Below are positions 16,892 to 25,163 of a stretch of DNA of 41,323 nucleotides, piece by piece. The DNA lies in contig MEKR01000108.1 in the NCBI GenBank assembly GCA_001767035.1, forward strand, positions 1-41,323, given 5' to 3'. This DNA is from Acidobacteria bacterium RIFCSPLOWO2_02_FULL_61_28 (lineage in GTDB: Bacteria; Acidobacteriota; Terriglobia; 2-12-FULL-54-10). The position numbers and the translations under genes are program-made. Numbering within the stretch: the first letter of the stretch is position 1; each line of letters starts with the position of its first letter. The notes under the pieces were generated by a model, which saw only the letters and a list, made by a program, of their open reading frames with translations, did not search any database and was not told the origin of the DNA.

Positions 16892-16920
16892 TTGCTTCTC
16901 TGGGTTGGCTTCTGTATGAT
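16892..16920 (+). promoter_or_regulatory. Sigma-70-type promoter of the pyr operon
   Basis: TTGCTT (16892-16897), a 17-base spacer and TATGAT (16915-16920). The predicted start is near 16927. That places the in-frame TTG at 16926 at the transcript end and so argues for a pyrR start at 16980 or 17007. Confidence 0.6.
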
Positions 16921-16933
16921 GGCCTTTGTCGGC

Positions 16934-16954
16934 GAAGAGAGGCTTCTCCTCTTC
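16934..16954 (+). promoter_or_regulatory. Leader hairpin of the pyr operon
   Basis: GAAGAG pairs with CTCTTC across a loop containing a bulged A and GGCTT. The 5' arm and loop read GAGAGGCTT, matching the 3' half of the PyrR RNA-binding consensus (ARUCCNGNGAGGYU), but the UCC part is absent. There is no adjacent intrinsic terminator. If functional, it would have to act on translation. Weak evidence. Confidence 0.3.
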
Positions 16955-16979
16955 AATCAGTACAACCCAAGCACATCGT

Positions 16980-17567
16980 ATGCCGCTCCGCGAAAAAGCG
17001 CATCTAATGACTGGATCGGAGATCGAGCGGACGCTGGTCCGTTTGGCGCATGAGATCGTGGAGAAAACCGAGAATCTGCAAGACCTGGCGCTCGTCGGGA
17101 TTCGACGCCGGGGAGTTCATCTGGCGGAGCGGTTGTCCCGCAAGATCAAAGAAATTTCTTCCGCCGCGGTCCCCGTCGGGACGCTCGACATTCAGTTCTA
17201 CCGCGACGACCTGTCCAAGGTGGACGTCAAGCCGGTTGTCCTTCCCACCCAGATTCCGTTTCCCGTCACAGACAAGGACGTGATCCTTGTGGATGACGTT
17301 CTCTATACCGGGCGGACGATCCGGGCGGCGATGGAAGCCCTGTTTGATCACGGCCGGCCGCGGCGGGTCCGCCTGTGCGCGCTGATTGATCGCGGCCATC
17401 GCGAACTCCCGATTGAGGCCGCCTTTGTCGGCAAACGGGTGCCCACTGAGGCGCACGAGGTGATCGAAGTCAAGCTCCAGGAAGAGGACCAGGTGGAGAA
17501 GGTCCTGGCGCTCGAACCTGCGGACGAAGAAGCCTATCCGGCGGGCCGTTCCAGGACGAAGAGGTGA
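16980..17567 (+). CDS. pyrR: Bifunctional pyr-operon regulator / uracil phosphoribosyltransferase PyrR
   Basis: PyrR binds pyr mRNA in a UMP-dependent way and also makes UMP from uracil and PRPP. The 195-residue protein has the type I phosphoribosyltransferase fold. The PRPP-binding signature [18 protein letters not shown] lies around 100-117. Other hallmarks are [15 protein letters not shown], the [11 protein letters not shown] flexible loop, and [18 protein letters not shown]. The start at 16980 ([12 protein letters not shown]) matches the usual PyrR N-terminus; 17007 is an alternative. Neither has a strong Shine-Dalgarno site. It is first in a tight operon with pyrB (4-base gap) and pyrC. 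A short C-terminal extension ([11 protein letters not shown]) is unusual but harmless-looking. Confidence 0.95.
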   Translation: MPLREKAHLMTGSEIERTLVRLAHEIVEKTENLQDLALVGIRRRGVHLAERLSRKIKEISSAAVPVGTLDIQFYRDDLSKVDVKPVVLPTQIPFPVTDKDVILVDDVLYTGRTIRAAMEALFDHGRPRRVRLCALIDRGHRELPIEAAFVGKRVPTEAHEVIEVKLQEEDQVEKVLALEPADEEAYPAGRSRTKR

Positions 17568-17571
17568 GACC

Positions 17572-18525
17572 ATGCGCGGCAAAGGCTTGCTCGGAATCGA
17601 ACCGTTAACGGCCGAAGAAATCCAGAAAATTCTGGACCGGGCCCGTTTCTATCAGCCCCTCCAGGCGCGCACCGGGCGCAAGCTCGATACCTTGCGAGGC
17701 CGGACGATCATCCACTTGTTTTACGAATCCTCCACGCGGACGCGAACCTCGTTTGAGATTGCGGCCAAGCGCTTGGGCGCAGACACCGTGACGCTCAGCG
17801 CGAAGGGTTCGAGCGTGGACAAGGGAGAGTCGCTGCTGGACACGCTCAACACGCTTGCCGCCATGCGGCCCGACGCCATCGTGATGCGGCATTCGGCCTC
17901 GGGCGCGCCGCACTTCCTGGCCCGGTATCTCGAGACACCCATCCTCAACGCCGGCGACGGCACCCACGAACACCCCACGCAGGCTTTGCTCGACGCTCTC
18001 ACGATTCTCGATCACAAGCCGTCGCTGGCCGGGCTGCGCGTAGCCATCATCGGGGACATCGCGCACAGCCGCGTAGCGCGCTCGAACCTCCATCTGCTCA
18101 CGAAATTCGGCGCGAGCGTCGTGTTTTGCGGGCCGCCGCCGCTGGTGCCGCGCGAATTGGAATGCTTTTCGCCCAACGTGACCCGCACGTTTCGCATGGA
18201 GGAAGCGATTACCGACGCCGACGTCATCATGATGCTCCGGGTCCAGTTTGAACGGCAAAATCCGCATCGGGTTCCCTCGGCGAGCGAATATTTTCGGTTT
18301 TACGGGCTGCGGCTGGAACATCTCCGGGCGGCGCGCCCGGACGCCATCGTGATGCATCCCGGCCCGATCAACCGCGGACGCGAGATCAGCTCCGAAGTAG
18401 CGGACTTCCCCCGCTCTGCAATCCTGAACCAGGTGGAGAACGGAATCGCGGTGCGGATGGCGGTGCTGGATTTATTGCTCGCCGGCGAATCGGCGAAACC
18501 TCCAGAAAGGCCCCCGGCGAGTTAG
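17572..18525 (+). CDS. pyrB: Aspartate carbamoyltransferase catalytic chain
   Basis: PyrB condenses carbamoyl phosphate and aspartate to N-carbamoyl-aspartate, the committed step of pyrimidine synthesis. The 317 residues include the carbamoyl-phosphate site [13 protein letters not shown] (about 46-58), the mobile loop [12 protein letters not shown] with its Lys, [10 protein letters not shown], and the aspartate-domain segment [12 protein letters not shown] near 260. No pyrI regulatory chain is seen, so a PyrI-independent form is likely. The gene starts four bases after pyrR, with GAGG just upstream inside the pyrR end, so translation is probably coupled. Length is normal (about 305-320). Confidence 0.97.
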   Translation: MRGKGLLGIEPLTAEEIQKILDRARFYQPLQARTGRKLDTLRGRTIIHLFYESSTRTRTSFEIAAKRLGADTVTLSAKGSSVDKGESLLDTLNTLAAMRPDAIVMRHSASGAPHFLARYLETPILNAGDGTHEHPTQALLDALTILDHKPSLAGLRVAIIGDIAHSRVARSNLHLLTKFGASVVFCGPPPLVPRELECFSPNVTRTFRMEEAITDADVIMMLRVQFERQNPHRVPSASEYFRFYGLRLEHLRAARPDAIVMHPGPINRGREISSEVADFPRSAILNQVENGIAVRMAVLDLLLAGESAKPPERPPAS

Positions 18526-18561
18526 AAACAAATCCCCTGCTTGGCAACCGAGAGCGCAACC

Positions 18562-19857
18562 ATGCCTGATTCCTCTCAAGACCTGCTCCTCCAAAACGGC
18601 CGCGTCCTGGACCCCTCGCAAGGACTGGACCGGCAGGCCGATGTGCTGATCCGCAGCGGGCGGATTGCAGCGATTGGCCCGAATCTTGCAGCCCCGGAGG
18701 CCGCGCGGCTCGATGCGTCCGGATGCGTCGTCGCCCCGGGTTTCATTGATCTTCACGCGCACTTGCGGGAACCGGGCCGGGAACACGCCGAGACCATCGA
18801 GAGCGGCGGGCGCGCCGCAGCGGCCGGGGGATTCACCTCGGTGCTGGCGATGCCGAACACGCAGCCGGTCAACGACAGCGCCTCCGTCACGCACTTCATC
18901 GTCCAGACGGCCCGCGAGCAGTCGCCGGTGAACGTCTTCCCGGTGGGGGCCATCTCGGAAAAGTCCTGCGGCGAGCGGCTGGCTTCCATCGGCGCGATGC
19001 GCGAGGCGGGCATCGTCGCCATTTCCGACGACGGCCGGCCCGTCATGAACAGCGACTTGATGCGGCATGCCATGTCCTACGCGTCTGGATTTGGCTTGAC
19101 CGTGATTGACCACTGCGAGGACCTGGACCTGAGCGCCGGCGGGCAGATGCACGAGGGTTTTACCGCCGTGCGCCACGGGCTGGGGGGCATCAGCGCGGCC
19201 TCGGAGGAAGTCATGGTGTCGCGCGACATCCTGCTGGCCGCGAAGACCGGAGCGCGCTTTCACGTGGCGCATCTGTCTACCGCCGGGTCTCTCGATATGG
19301 TTCGACAGGCCAAACGGCGCGGCTTGCCCGTTACCTGCGAAGTCACGCCGCATCACTTCACGCTCACGGATGAAGACGTGAAGGACTACGACGCCAACTT
19401 CAAGATGAAGCCGCCGCTGCGCAGCCGGGAAGACCGCGACGCGATGCTCGAAGGATTGGCCGACGGAACCGTGGACGCCATCGCCACCGATCACGCGCCT
19501 CACGCCGGCAGCGAGAAGATGCAGGAATTTGATGTGGCCCCGTTCGGGATTATTGGCTTCGAGACGGCGCTCGGTCTGGCTCTGGATCGGCTGGTGCATA
19601 CCGGACGGATCAGCCTGGCGCGGCTCGTCGAGTTGTTCTCCGTCAATCCGGCCCGCATCGTGGGACTCGACCGAGGCACGCTCAAGGTTGGCGCGGTGGC
19701 TGACATTACTGTCTTTGACCCGGAGCGGCGCTGGACCTACGACGTGAACCAGAGCTTTTCCCGCAGCCGCAACACTCCGTTTCACGGACTTGCGCTGCGC
19801 GGCGGCCCGGTGGCCACGATTGTGACGGGCAAGATTGTCTGGCAGGTGGGATCATAA
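18562..19857 (+). CDS. pyrC: Dihydroorotase (type I)
   Basis: PyrC cyclises carbamoyl-aspartate to dihydroorotate. The 431-residue protein has every zinc ligand of class I dihydroorotases: H65 and H67 in [12 protein letters not shown], the Asp of ISDDGRPV, the His of VIDHCED, the His of FHVAHLST and the Asp of IATDHAPH. The substrate-binding MPNTQPV segment is intact, so this is an active enzyme and not the inactive PyrC-like partner found in some operons. It follows pyrB after 36 bases. ATG 18562 is preferred over an in-frame TTG at 18541. A weak GAG lies upstream. Confidence 0.96.
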   Translation: MPDSSQDLLLQNGRVLDPSQGLDRQADVLIRSGRIAAIGPNLAAPEAARLDASGCVVAPGFIDLHAHLREPGREHAETIESGGRAAAAGGFTSVLAMPNTQPVNDSASVTHFIVQTAREQSPVNVFPVGAISEKSCGERLASIGAMREAGIVAISDDGRPVMNSDLMRHAMSYASGFGLTVIDHCEDLDLSAGGQMHEGFTAVRHGLGGISAASEEVMVSRDILLAAKTGARFHVAHLSTAGSLDMVRQAKRRGLPVTCEVTPHHFTLTDEDVKDYDANFKMKPPLRSREDRDAMLEGLADGTVDAIATDHAPHAGSEKMQEFDVAPFGIIGFETALGLALDRLVHTGRISLARLVELFSVNPARIVGLDRGTLKVGAVADITVFDPERRWTYDVNQSFSRSRNTPFHGLALRGGPVATIVTGKIVWQVGS

Positions 19858-19875
19858 AGCACGTCCGGAGAGGAA

Positions 19876-20895
19876 ATGGCGAAGAAAACTTTTTCCCATA
19901 GAGCCGAGATTCTGAAGCGCGTCCTGGACTGGGTCAATCATGGCCAGTATTGTGATTTCGGCCGGTTTATGGTCTTCGGAAAAGTAGGCGTCTCTTGGGA
20001 GGGAGACAAAGAGGACCCAGAAGATGTTTACCTTGACCTTGAGGATAGTGTTTGGAAAACAGAAGAATCAAAGGCATCAGCCGAGATAATGGAAGTCTGT
20101 TCCCAGCTAGAGGCAGATGTAGATAGGGATAATGCTCGCCTACATGCGAAACAGCGTACGTCGCTGACCATAGAACAGGGCCCAACGACGGAAAGCTTTA
20201 TTGGCCGGTGGCAAACTGCCTGGGAAAACCTTTCTCCGCAAGCCAAAACACTGCTACGGAAGGGCCGGGAAAGGGCGCTGGAAGAAAACCCGGAGCCAAT
20301 CGAAAACGCAGATCAAGAAAAAGTGACCGCAAGGGATGATTTGAGCGAATTGCTGGACTGGCATTATTCGGAGGAGGTATTGGCAAAGCTGGAGGAAATC
20401 GTGCGGCGCGCATCGCTTCTTGATGTCGTGGAAACAGCCAAAATTCCCAGCGAGAGTGTGGAAAAGTATTTTGAAGAAGCTCACCGATGCTTCCTCTACG
20501 GATTTCCCATCGCCACTGCCGTGCTTTGCCGTGCCGTCTTGGAAGCAGTGCTACCGGAAACGCTCGATCCGACAAACAAGATTCGGAATGAAATGAAAGA
20601 CTCGACTCAGACTAGATACTATAAGAAACTAACCTTGGAAGCTCGGAAGAGGCGCACCTTGAAAGGCGATTGCGAGTACTGTAAAAGTGAAGAGCAACCA
20701 TATCGTGTGTGGAACGCTAAAGATCATTCTCCCGATTGCCCAGTCGGGATCATCCAGGCGGGAAATGAGGCCATCCACGATGTGAAACAGTTTAAGGAGA
20801 AATATCCTGGTGACAAGGCAGAAGAACTGCTTCTGAACACTCGAAAGGTTCTTATCGCATTACTGACGAAACAAAAAGGCGAGCAGTGTTCCTAG
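19876..20895 (+). CDS. Unknown protein with C-terminal DUF4145-like helical domain and a Cys/His cluster
   Basis: I do not recognise the full 339-residue protein. The C-terminal third resembles DUF4145 (HEPN-related helical bundle): EEAHRCFLYGFPIATAVLCRAVLEAVL (about 200-226), then AGNEAIHD (295-302) and a closing helix KAEELLLNTRKVLIALL. Between these halves is an inserted possible zinc site, C266-x2-C269 and H284-x3-C288. The Arg usually preceding the GN..H motif is missing, so HEPN-type RNase activity is doubtful. The N-terminal two thirds are highly charged and helical, with no recognised domain and no signal peptide. Base composition is clearly AT-richer than the pyr genes, suggesting acquisition. 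It sits only 18 bases after pyrC, with GGAGAGG before its ATG, so it is likely cotranscribed with the pyr operon. Confidence 0.75.
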   Translation: MAKKTFSHRAEILKRVLDWVNHGQYCDFGRFMVFGKVGVSWEGDKEDPEDVYLDLEDSVWKTEESKASAEIMEVCSQLEADVDRDNARLHAKQRTSLTIEQGPTTESFIGRWQTAWENLSPQAKTLLRKGRERALEENPEPIENADQEKVTARDDLSELLDWHYSEEVLAKLEEIVRRASLLDVVETAKIPSESVEKYFEEAHRCFLYGFPIATAVLCRAVLEAVLPETLDPTNKIRNEMKDSTQTRYYKKLTLEARKRRTLKGDCEYCKSEEQPYRVWNAKDHSPDCPVGIIQAGNEAIHDVKQFKEKYPGDKAEELLLNTRKVLIALLTKQKGEQCS

Positions 20896-21021
20896 AATGC
20901 TGAGCCAGGAAAGAATTTGGAAGCCCAGAAGCCAGCAGAATTGCTCGCGCCTCTCTTGGCGTAGTTGGGAAATTTGCTGAGACATTTCATGGGCAATGCG
21001 GACTTCGAGTGTTTCAGCCAC
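20860..21021 (-). CDS. Possible small single-span membrane protein
   Basis: A 53-residue reverse-strand frame from a GTG at 21021, with a charged N-terminal helix (ETLEVRIAHEMSQQISQLRQ) followed by one strongly hydrophobic span (FCWLLGFQILSWLSILGTLLAFLF) and a short basic end. That arrangement is protein-like, not random. However, the frame overlaps the last 36 bases of the convergent gene, has no clear ribosome site, and I know no homologue. The frame extends upstream to 21123 with less convincing sequence. Confidence 0.3.
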   Translation of the reverse strand: MAETLEVRIAHEMSQQISQLRQERREQFCWLLGFQILSWLSILGTLLAFLFRQ

Positions 21022-21140
21022 GGGCTCATGATAACAGCAAACCAAAGTTTTCTGTAGCAACGATTGTGATGAAAGGCGAAGGAGAGCACAGCCGGGTATG
21101 GCAGGAAGAGTTCTGACCTGCACTTCTCACCAGCATCACA

Positions 21141-21346
21141 GCGCCGGAGGCGCGATAGATTCTAGCCCAGGGCGCGAGCCCTGGGAATCCAGGGGTTTGC
21201 CAGCAAGCCCCGGCAGGGGCGAAAGAATACAATCCTTGTGGACTTCCGAAGCAGAATTTCTGTCGCCCCTCCGGGGCTCTTTTGCTTGTCCTCCCGTTTC
21301 CCAGCACTTACGTGCTGGGCTAGACTCTGTCGCCTCCTTCGGAGGC
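21141..21346. repeat. Palindrome-rich repeat block, family B
   Basis: Six hairpins in about 200 bases, all non-coding: 21141-21153 (GCGCC/GGCGC), 21166-21185 (CCCAGGGC/GCCCTGGG), 21207-21220 (GCCCCGGCAGGGGC), 21265-21277 (GCCCCTCCGGGGC), 21300-21319 (CCCAGCAC/GTGCTGGG) and 21332-21346 (GCCTCC/GGAGGC). The third and fourth are in mutually inverted contexts. The block ends directly before the ATG of the DUF2283 gene. The style matches the shorter cluster at 791-876. Confidence 0.75.
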
Positions 21347-21360
21347 TTGCGTGCTGAGAA

Positions 21361-21555
21361 ATGCGGCTGAAACTCCACTACGACGCCGAGGGCGACTATC
21401 TCGAAGTCATCTTCGATCAGAAGGAAGGATTTTTTCGGGAAACCAAGAGCGACCAGATCATGCAAAAAGTGGACATGGAAGGCAACATTCTCGGCTTCAC
21501 CATCCTCAAATTCAGTTCTCTAACGAGCGGACCATTCGAATATCGTCTAAAATAG
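21361..21555 (+). CDS. DUF2283 family small protein
   Basis: A 64-residue protein with the DUF2283 pattern: Y-D-x-E-x-D-Y-L-E-V near the start (LHYDAEGDYLEVIF), a central variable strand pair and a second half around MEGNILGFTILKFS. DUF2283 proteins are small beta-rich proteins often found next to DUF4258 genes, and are suspected antitoxins. Here no partner is adjacent: a repeat block lies directly upstream and an MFS gene downstream. A second, divergent DUF2283 gene lies at 24933-25151. Function is unknown. Confidence 0.75.
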   Translation: MRLKLHYDAEGDYLEVIFDQKEGFFRETKSDQIMQKVDMEGNILGFTILKFSSLTSGPFEYRLK

Positions 21556-21635
21556 ATATCCATGCCGGACGAACTTCCATGTTGTGATCCAAAGACGTTG
21601 ATTCCATCCCATGCAAGCGCGACGGAGGTGGCCGC

Positions 21636-22895
21636 GTGAGCCTCATGGCCACCGGACCCGATATTCCCCCTGCCACGAAAGCCCCCGGCGTTTTCTCCCG
21701 CACCTTCCAAGCGTTCCGCTACGGCGACTTCCGCTTGATGTGGGGCGGAGCATTCACGTCCACCAGCGGCACCTGGATGCAGCAGGTGGCGCAGTCCTGG
21801 CTGGTGCTGGAAATGACCGGCTCGGCCTTCTACCTGGGGCTGGTAGGCTTTCTCGGCGATTTGCCCATCCTGCTGTTTTCACTGTTCGGCGGGGTTGTCG
21901 CCGACCGCCTTGACCGTCGCAAGCTGCTTCTCGGCTCGCAATTTATCCAAATGACCTGCGCTTTCATTCTGACGGCGTTGGTGCTTCTGGACCAACTGCG
22001 TATCTGGCATATTCTGGCGCTGGTTTTTGTTGGTGGGACCGGCCAGTCCTTCGGCGGGCCGGCCTATGCCGCGATCATCCCCGGCCTGGTCAAGCGCGAG
22101 GACGTTCCGAACGCCATCGCGCTCAATTCGATTCAGTTCAACCTGGCGCGCATGGTAGGGCCGCTGTTGGCGGGAGTGGTGCTGGCGGCCGCCGGCGTTG
22201 CCTGGTGCTTTGCCTTGAACGGCCTGTCATTCGTCGCCGTCATCATCAGTTTGTACCTGATCCGCGCCACGTTTGTTCCAGAGAAGACCACCGATTCTGT
22301 GCTGACGGGACTCCGCAACGGCTTCGTGTACATGAAAACGCAAGGACCGCTCTGGCAACTGAGCGTGCTGGGGTTTGTCAGCACCTTTTGCGGGATTCCT
22401 CTGATGACCTTGCTGCCGGTATTTGCCAAGGATGTCTTCGGCATGGGAGCCACCGGCTATTCCCACTTGATGGCCACCTCCGGAGCCGGAGCCATCACCG
22501 GCGCCCTGCTCTACGCCGGGTTTGCGCGCCGGGAAAGCCACGGACGCACGGTCCTGGGTGCGCAGATCGCCTTCGCCCTCCTGCTCGCTACCTTCGCCCT
22601 CTCCCGCAACCTGGCGCTGAGCTACGTGGTCCTTTTCCTCGCGGGCGTCTGCCTGATTACACTCTTCGCCACGATCACGTCGTTGGTGCAGTTAAACGTC
22701 GCCGAACGGATGCGCGGGCGCGTGATGAGCATCTTCATGTTCGCTTTCCGGGGCGGCATGCCGCTCGGCAGCCTGACGGTTGGCTACCTGGCCTCGCAAT
22801 TCTCACCCCCGACGGCGCTCCTGATGGGCAGCGCGGTGCTGGGACTCACGGCGACCTGCTTCTTGCTCTCCTCGAGCGGCGTTAAGCGGCTGTGA
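21636..22895 (+). CDS. MFS exporter (EntS/MFS_3 type)
   Basis: A 419-residue major facilitator with about 12 membrane helices. Early sequence (FRYGDFRLMWGGAFTSTSGTWMQQVAQSWLVLEMTGSAF) and the loop 2-3 motif GGVVADRLDRRKLLLGSQ are typical of the MFS_3/EntS branch, which exports siderophores, drugs or other small molecules by proton antiport. The second half has the matching loop LNVAERMRGRVMSIFMFAF. The substrate is unknown and no biosynthetic genes adjoin. The GTG at 21636 has GGAGG seven bases upstream and is preferred over ATG 21645. It converges with the acyl-CoA dehydrogenase gene across about 90 bases, where a CCTTCC/GGAAGG stem is the only structure seen. Confidence 0.93.
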   Translation: MSLMATGPDIPPATKAPGVFSRTFQAFRYGDFRLMWGGAFTSTSGTWMQQVAQSWLVLEMTGSAFYLGLVGFLGDLPILLFSLFGGVVADRLDRRKLLLGSQFIQMTCAFILTALVLLDQLRIWHILALVFVGGTGQSFGGPAYAAIIPGLVKREDVPNAIALNSIQFNLARMVGPLLAGVVLAAAGVAWCFALNGLSFVAVIISLYLIRATFVPEKTTDSVLTGLRNGFVYMKTQGPLWQLSVLGFVSTFCGIPLMTLLPVFAKDVFGMGATGYSHLMATSGAGAITGALLYAGFARRESHGRTVLGAQIAFALLLATFALSRNLALSYVVLFLAGVCLITLFATITSLVQLNVAERMRGRVMSIFMFAFRGGMPLGSLTVGYLASQFSPPTALLMGSAVLGLTATCFLLSSSGVKRL

Positions 22896-22987
22896 TCGCG
22901 GTAGCGTTTCCTTCCGCGAATCCGATGGAAGGTTAAACTGGCGGAAGCGCGGGTGGCGGTCGGTAAGAGAGTCTAGCCGGTTCCGGT

Positions 22988-24805
22988 TTAGACGAGATAT
23001 TTTCCCTGCTCGATGACGCGGGCGGCGATTTGCCGACGCAATACGATGGTGTCCACGGGGTCGCGGCGAGTGAAGCGGCGGAGCACCGCGATCTGCGTCC
23101 GAAGCGTATCCCCGGCGGCAACGGCGGCCAGTGCCGTTCGCGCGCGGTGCTCCACCCAATCCATCCGCGAGTGGACCCACAGGCGGGTCATCGCGGTGGC
23201 GTGGGCAGCCTTCTCTTGTCCGGACCGCGCAGCGATCTTCTGCGTCCGCAGGACGGCCGATTCGAGCGCAAAGGCTTCCATGACGATATCGGAAATGGCG
23301 GCCAGCACTTCCTGCTGCTCGGACAGCGCCGCCATGTACTTCTGATACGCGACGCCAGCCACCAGAAGCGCCACCTTCTTCACCGCTTCGACCAGTCTCT
23401 TCTCTTCCGCGAGTACGCCGTCCGCGCCGGACTCAGCGAAAAGCGGCACTCCCGACAGGGCCTCCTGCATTAAGCGGGTTGCGGCGGGCATCAGGGCGAG
23501 TTGCCCGGTCGCCGCCCGTTTGAGCAACAGGCTCGGAATCACGAGCCGGTTGATTTCGTTGGTTCCTTCAAAAATGCGGTTGATGCGGGCATCGCGATAG
23601 GCGCGCTCGGCCGGATAGTCCTGATGGTAGCCGTAGCCGCCGTAAATCTGCACCCATTCATCGGCGATGTAATCGAGGCTTTCGCTCAAGCAGACCTTAT
23701 TGATGGAACACTCAATGGCGTATTCCTCCATCGCCCGCCGGGCTTGCGCGCTGTACTCGGGCGACTCCGGGTCGGCCTCAGTCAGCAGAGAGTCCAGGAG
23801 AGCGGCGGTGCGATAGACCTGGGTTTCACCGATGAAGATGCGCGTAGCCATCTCCGCCAGCTTTTCCTGAATCAATCCGAATTCGGCGATGGCCTTGCCG
23901 AAGGCGCGGCGCTGTTTGGCGTAGGCGACGGCGTGCTCGATGGCTCGCTTGGAGCCGCCTAGACAGGCGGCGGCGAGTTTCAACCGGCCCACATTCAGGA
24001 TATTGAACGCGATGATGTGGCCCCGCCCGATCTCTCCGAGAACATTCTCCACCGGAACGGGAACGTTCTCCAGGATCACCGCGCGCGTGGACGACCCCTT
24101 GATTCCCATCTTCTTTTCTTCCGCGCCGGTCGAGAAGCCGGGATAACCCTTTTCTACAATGAAGCAAGAGAATTTTTCTCCATCCACCTTTGCAAAGACG
24201 ATGAACAGGTCTGCAAAACCGGCGTTGGTGATCCACATTTTCTCGCCGTTGAGCAGGTAATGCTTGCCGTCGGGAGAGAGCGTGGCGCGCGCGCGGGCCG
24301 CCAGCGCATCGGAACCCGCTTCGGCCTCGCTCAGGCAATAGGCGGCGACCAAATCTCCCGTCCCCATGCCCGGGAGGTACGTCTGTTTTTGCGCTTCGGT
24401 GCCGAACGTAGCGATCGGGAGGATGCCGATCCCCGTGTGCGCGCTGCACGTCACCGCGAACGACGCAACCTGCGCCATCTTTTCGGCGACGAGCATCGCC
24501 GAGACCTCGTCCATCTCCATCCCGCCGTACCGCTCCGGGATCTCAATCGCGAGCAGGCCCAGCTCGCCGGCCTGGCGGAGCAGCCGCGGGGTCAGCCCCG
24601 GCTCCTGATGCTCGATCTGCTCCCAACGCGGCAAGACCTCGTTGCGCATGAACTGATCGGCGGTGTCGGCGATCAGGCGATGCTGCTCGGTGAAATCCTC
24701 CGGAGTGAATATTTCTTCCGGCAGGCGCTCTTCAATCAAGAAGCTTCCGCCCCGGACAGTCGCTCCACGGTTTACAGCCGTTGCTGGGTTGGTCTTCGTC
24801 GCCAT
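22988..24805 (-). CDS. Acyl-CoA dehydrogenase (long C-terminal-extended type)
   Basis: A FAD enzyme that introduces the alpha-beta double bond in acyl-CoA, the first step of beta-oxidation. The 605-residue protein has the usual N-terminal helical domain, the middle beta domain (YCLSEAEAGSDA, NGEKMWITNAGFAD near 150-190) and the C-terminal helical domain with the catalytic Glu of RIFEGTNEINR (about residue 413). A further ~170 residues follow, as in VLCAD-like or multi-subunit-type dehydrogenases. It is the last gene on the reverse strand of the fatty-acid cluster, after thiolase. No strong ribosome site was seen before the ATG at 24805. Chain-length preference cannot be told. Confidence 0.94.
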   Translation of the reverse strand: MATKTNPATAVNRGATVRGGSFLIEERLPEEIFTPEDFTEQHRLIADTADQFMRNEVLPRWEQIEHQEPGLTPRLLRQAGELGLLAIEIPERYGGMEMDEVSAMLVAEKMAQVASFAVTCSAHTGIGILPIATFGTEAQKQTYLPGMGTGDLVAAYCLSEAEAGSDALAARARATLSPDGKHYLLNGEKMWITNAGFADLFIVFAKVDGEKFSCFIVEKGYPGFSTGAEEKKMGIKGSSTRAVILENVPVPVENVLGEIGRGHIIAFNILNVGRLKLAAACLGGSKRAIEHAVAYAKQRRAFGKAIAEFGLIQEKLAEMATRIFIGETQVYRTAALLDSLLTEADPESPEYSAQARRAMEEYAIECSINKVCLSESLDYIADEWVQIYGGYGYHQDYPAERAYRDARINRIFEGTNEINRLVIPSLLLKRAATGQLALMPAATRLMQEALSGVPLFAESGADGVLAEEKRLVEAVKKVALLVAGVAYQKYMAALSEQQEVLAAISDIVMEAFALESAVLRTQKIAARSGQEKAAHATAMTRLWVHSRMDWVEHRARTALAAVAAGDTLRTQIAVLRRFTRRDPVDTIVLRRQIAARVIEQGKYLV

Positions 24806-24867
24806 CGTTCACCTCATCGGTTCACAGCGTCCAATAACGCCGCGGTGCGCTCGTTGCGGGCGCTTTG

Positions 24868-24932
24868 TCAGCTCAGGTTCTCAAAAACTCCGGCAGCACC
24901 CATGCCGCCGCCACTTTCGGTGACCGGCGGGC
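24868..24932 (-). pseudogene. Remnant of a thiolase 3' end
   Basis: Reading on the reverse strand from just after the DUF2283 stop gives VTESGGGMGAAGVFENLS and a TGA at 24868. This is the C-terminus of the thiolase at 25506 (VTMCIGGGMGAAGVFENLT) with one codon missing. At the DNA level 24878-24912 matches 25516-25550 at 34 of 35 positions. No start or upstream thiolase sequence exists, so it is a fragment, left by a duplication or by insertion of the DUF4258/DUF2283 pair. Confidence 0.85.
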
Positions 24933-25151
24933 TTACGCTTTTACCAAAGGCACGTTTTCGAGGATCACAGTCGGCAGACTGCCTTGACCCAGCACTTCTT
25001 TGGCGTCGAGAATCTCGATGCCCACCAGCGTTTCGCCTTCACCAATATCGAGGGCGATTTCGTCGGTCAGGCGCAAGGTTCGGCATTGGTGTTCGCCTTC
25101 CAGGAGCCGGATATAAAGCGCATCGGTTTCACTGTCATAGCTGATCCGCAT
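24933..25151 (-). CDS. DUF2283 family small protein, partner of a broken DUF4258 gene
   Basis: A 72-residue protein with the clear DUF2283 signature: ISYDSETDALYIRL at the start, then TDEIALDIGEGETLVGIEILDAKEVLG. The second half is more typical of the family than in the copy at 21361. AGGAAGG lies four bases before the ATG, and the preceding DUF4258 frame ends 12 bases upstream, so the two form a translation-coupled pair. DUF4258-DUF2283 pairs recur in bacteria. A toxin-antitoxin role is suspected but is an inference here. Its stop codon directly abuts a thiolase 3' remnant. Confidence 0.85.
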   Translation of the reverse strand: MRISYDSETDALYIRLLEGEHQCRTLRLTDEIALDIGEGETLVGIEILDAKEVLGQGSLPTVILENVPLVKA

Positions 25152-25163
25152 CGGTCCTTCCTC

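Larger units (their letters stand above)
16679..16979. other. Divergent BON-gene/pyr-operon intergenic region
   Basis: About 300 bases with no convincing gene. It contains the ribosome site of the BON gene at the left end and a promoter-like sequence plus leader hairpin for pyrR at the right end (listed separately). Short open frames here have composition like their antisense strand and no recognisable homology. Confidence 0.5.

Noticed and set aside
16926..16979. N-terminal extension of PyrR from a TTG at 16926
   Set aside because: The TTG coincides with the predicted transcript start, and the extra residues do not resemble the PyrR N-terminus.
16793..17053. 86-residue frame with a hydrophobic stretch upstream of pyrR
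   Set aside because: It overlaps the promoter and the start of pyrR in another frame, and no ribosome site or homology supports it.
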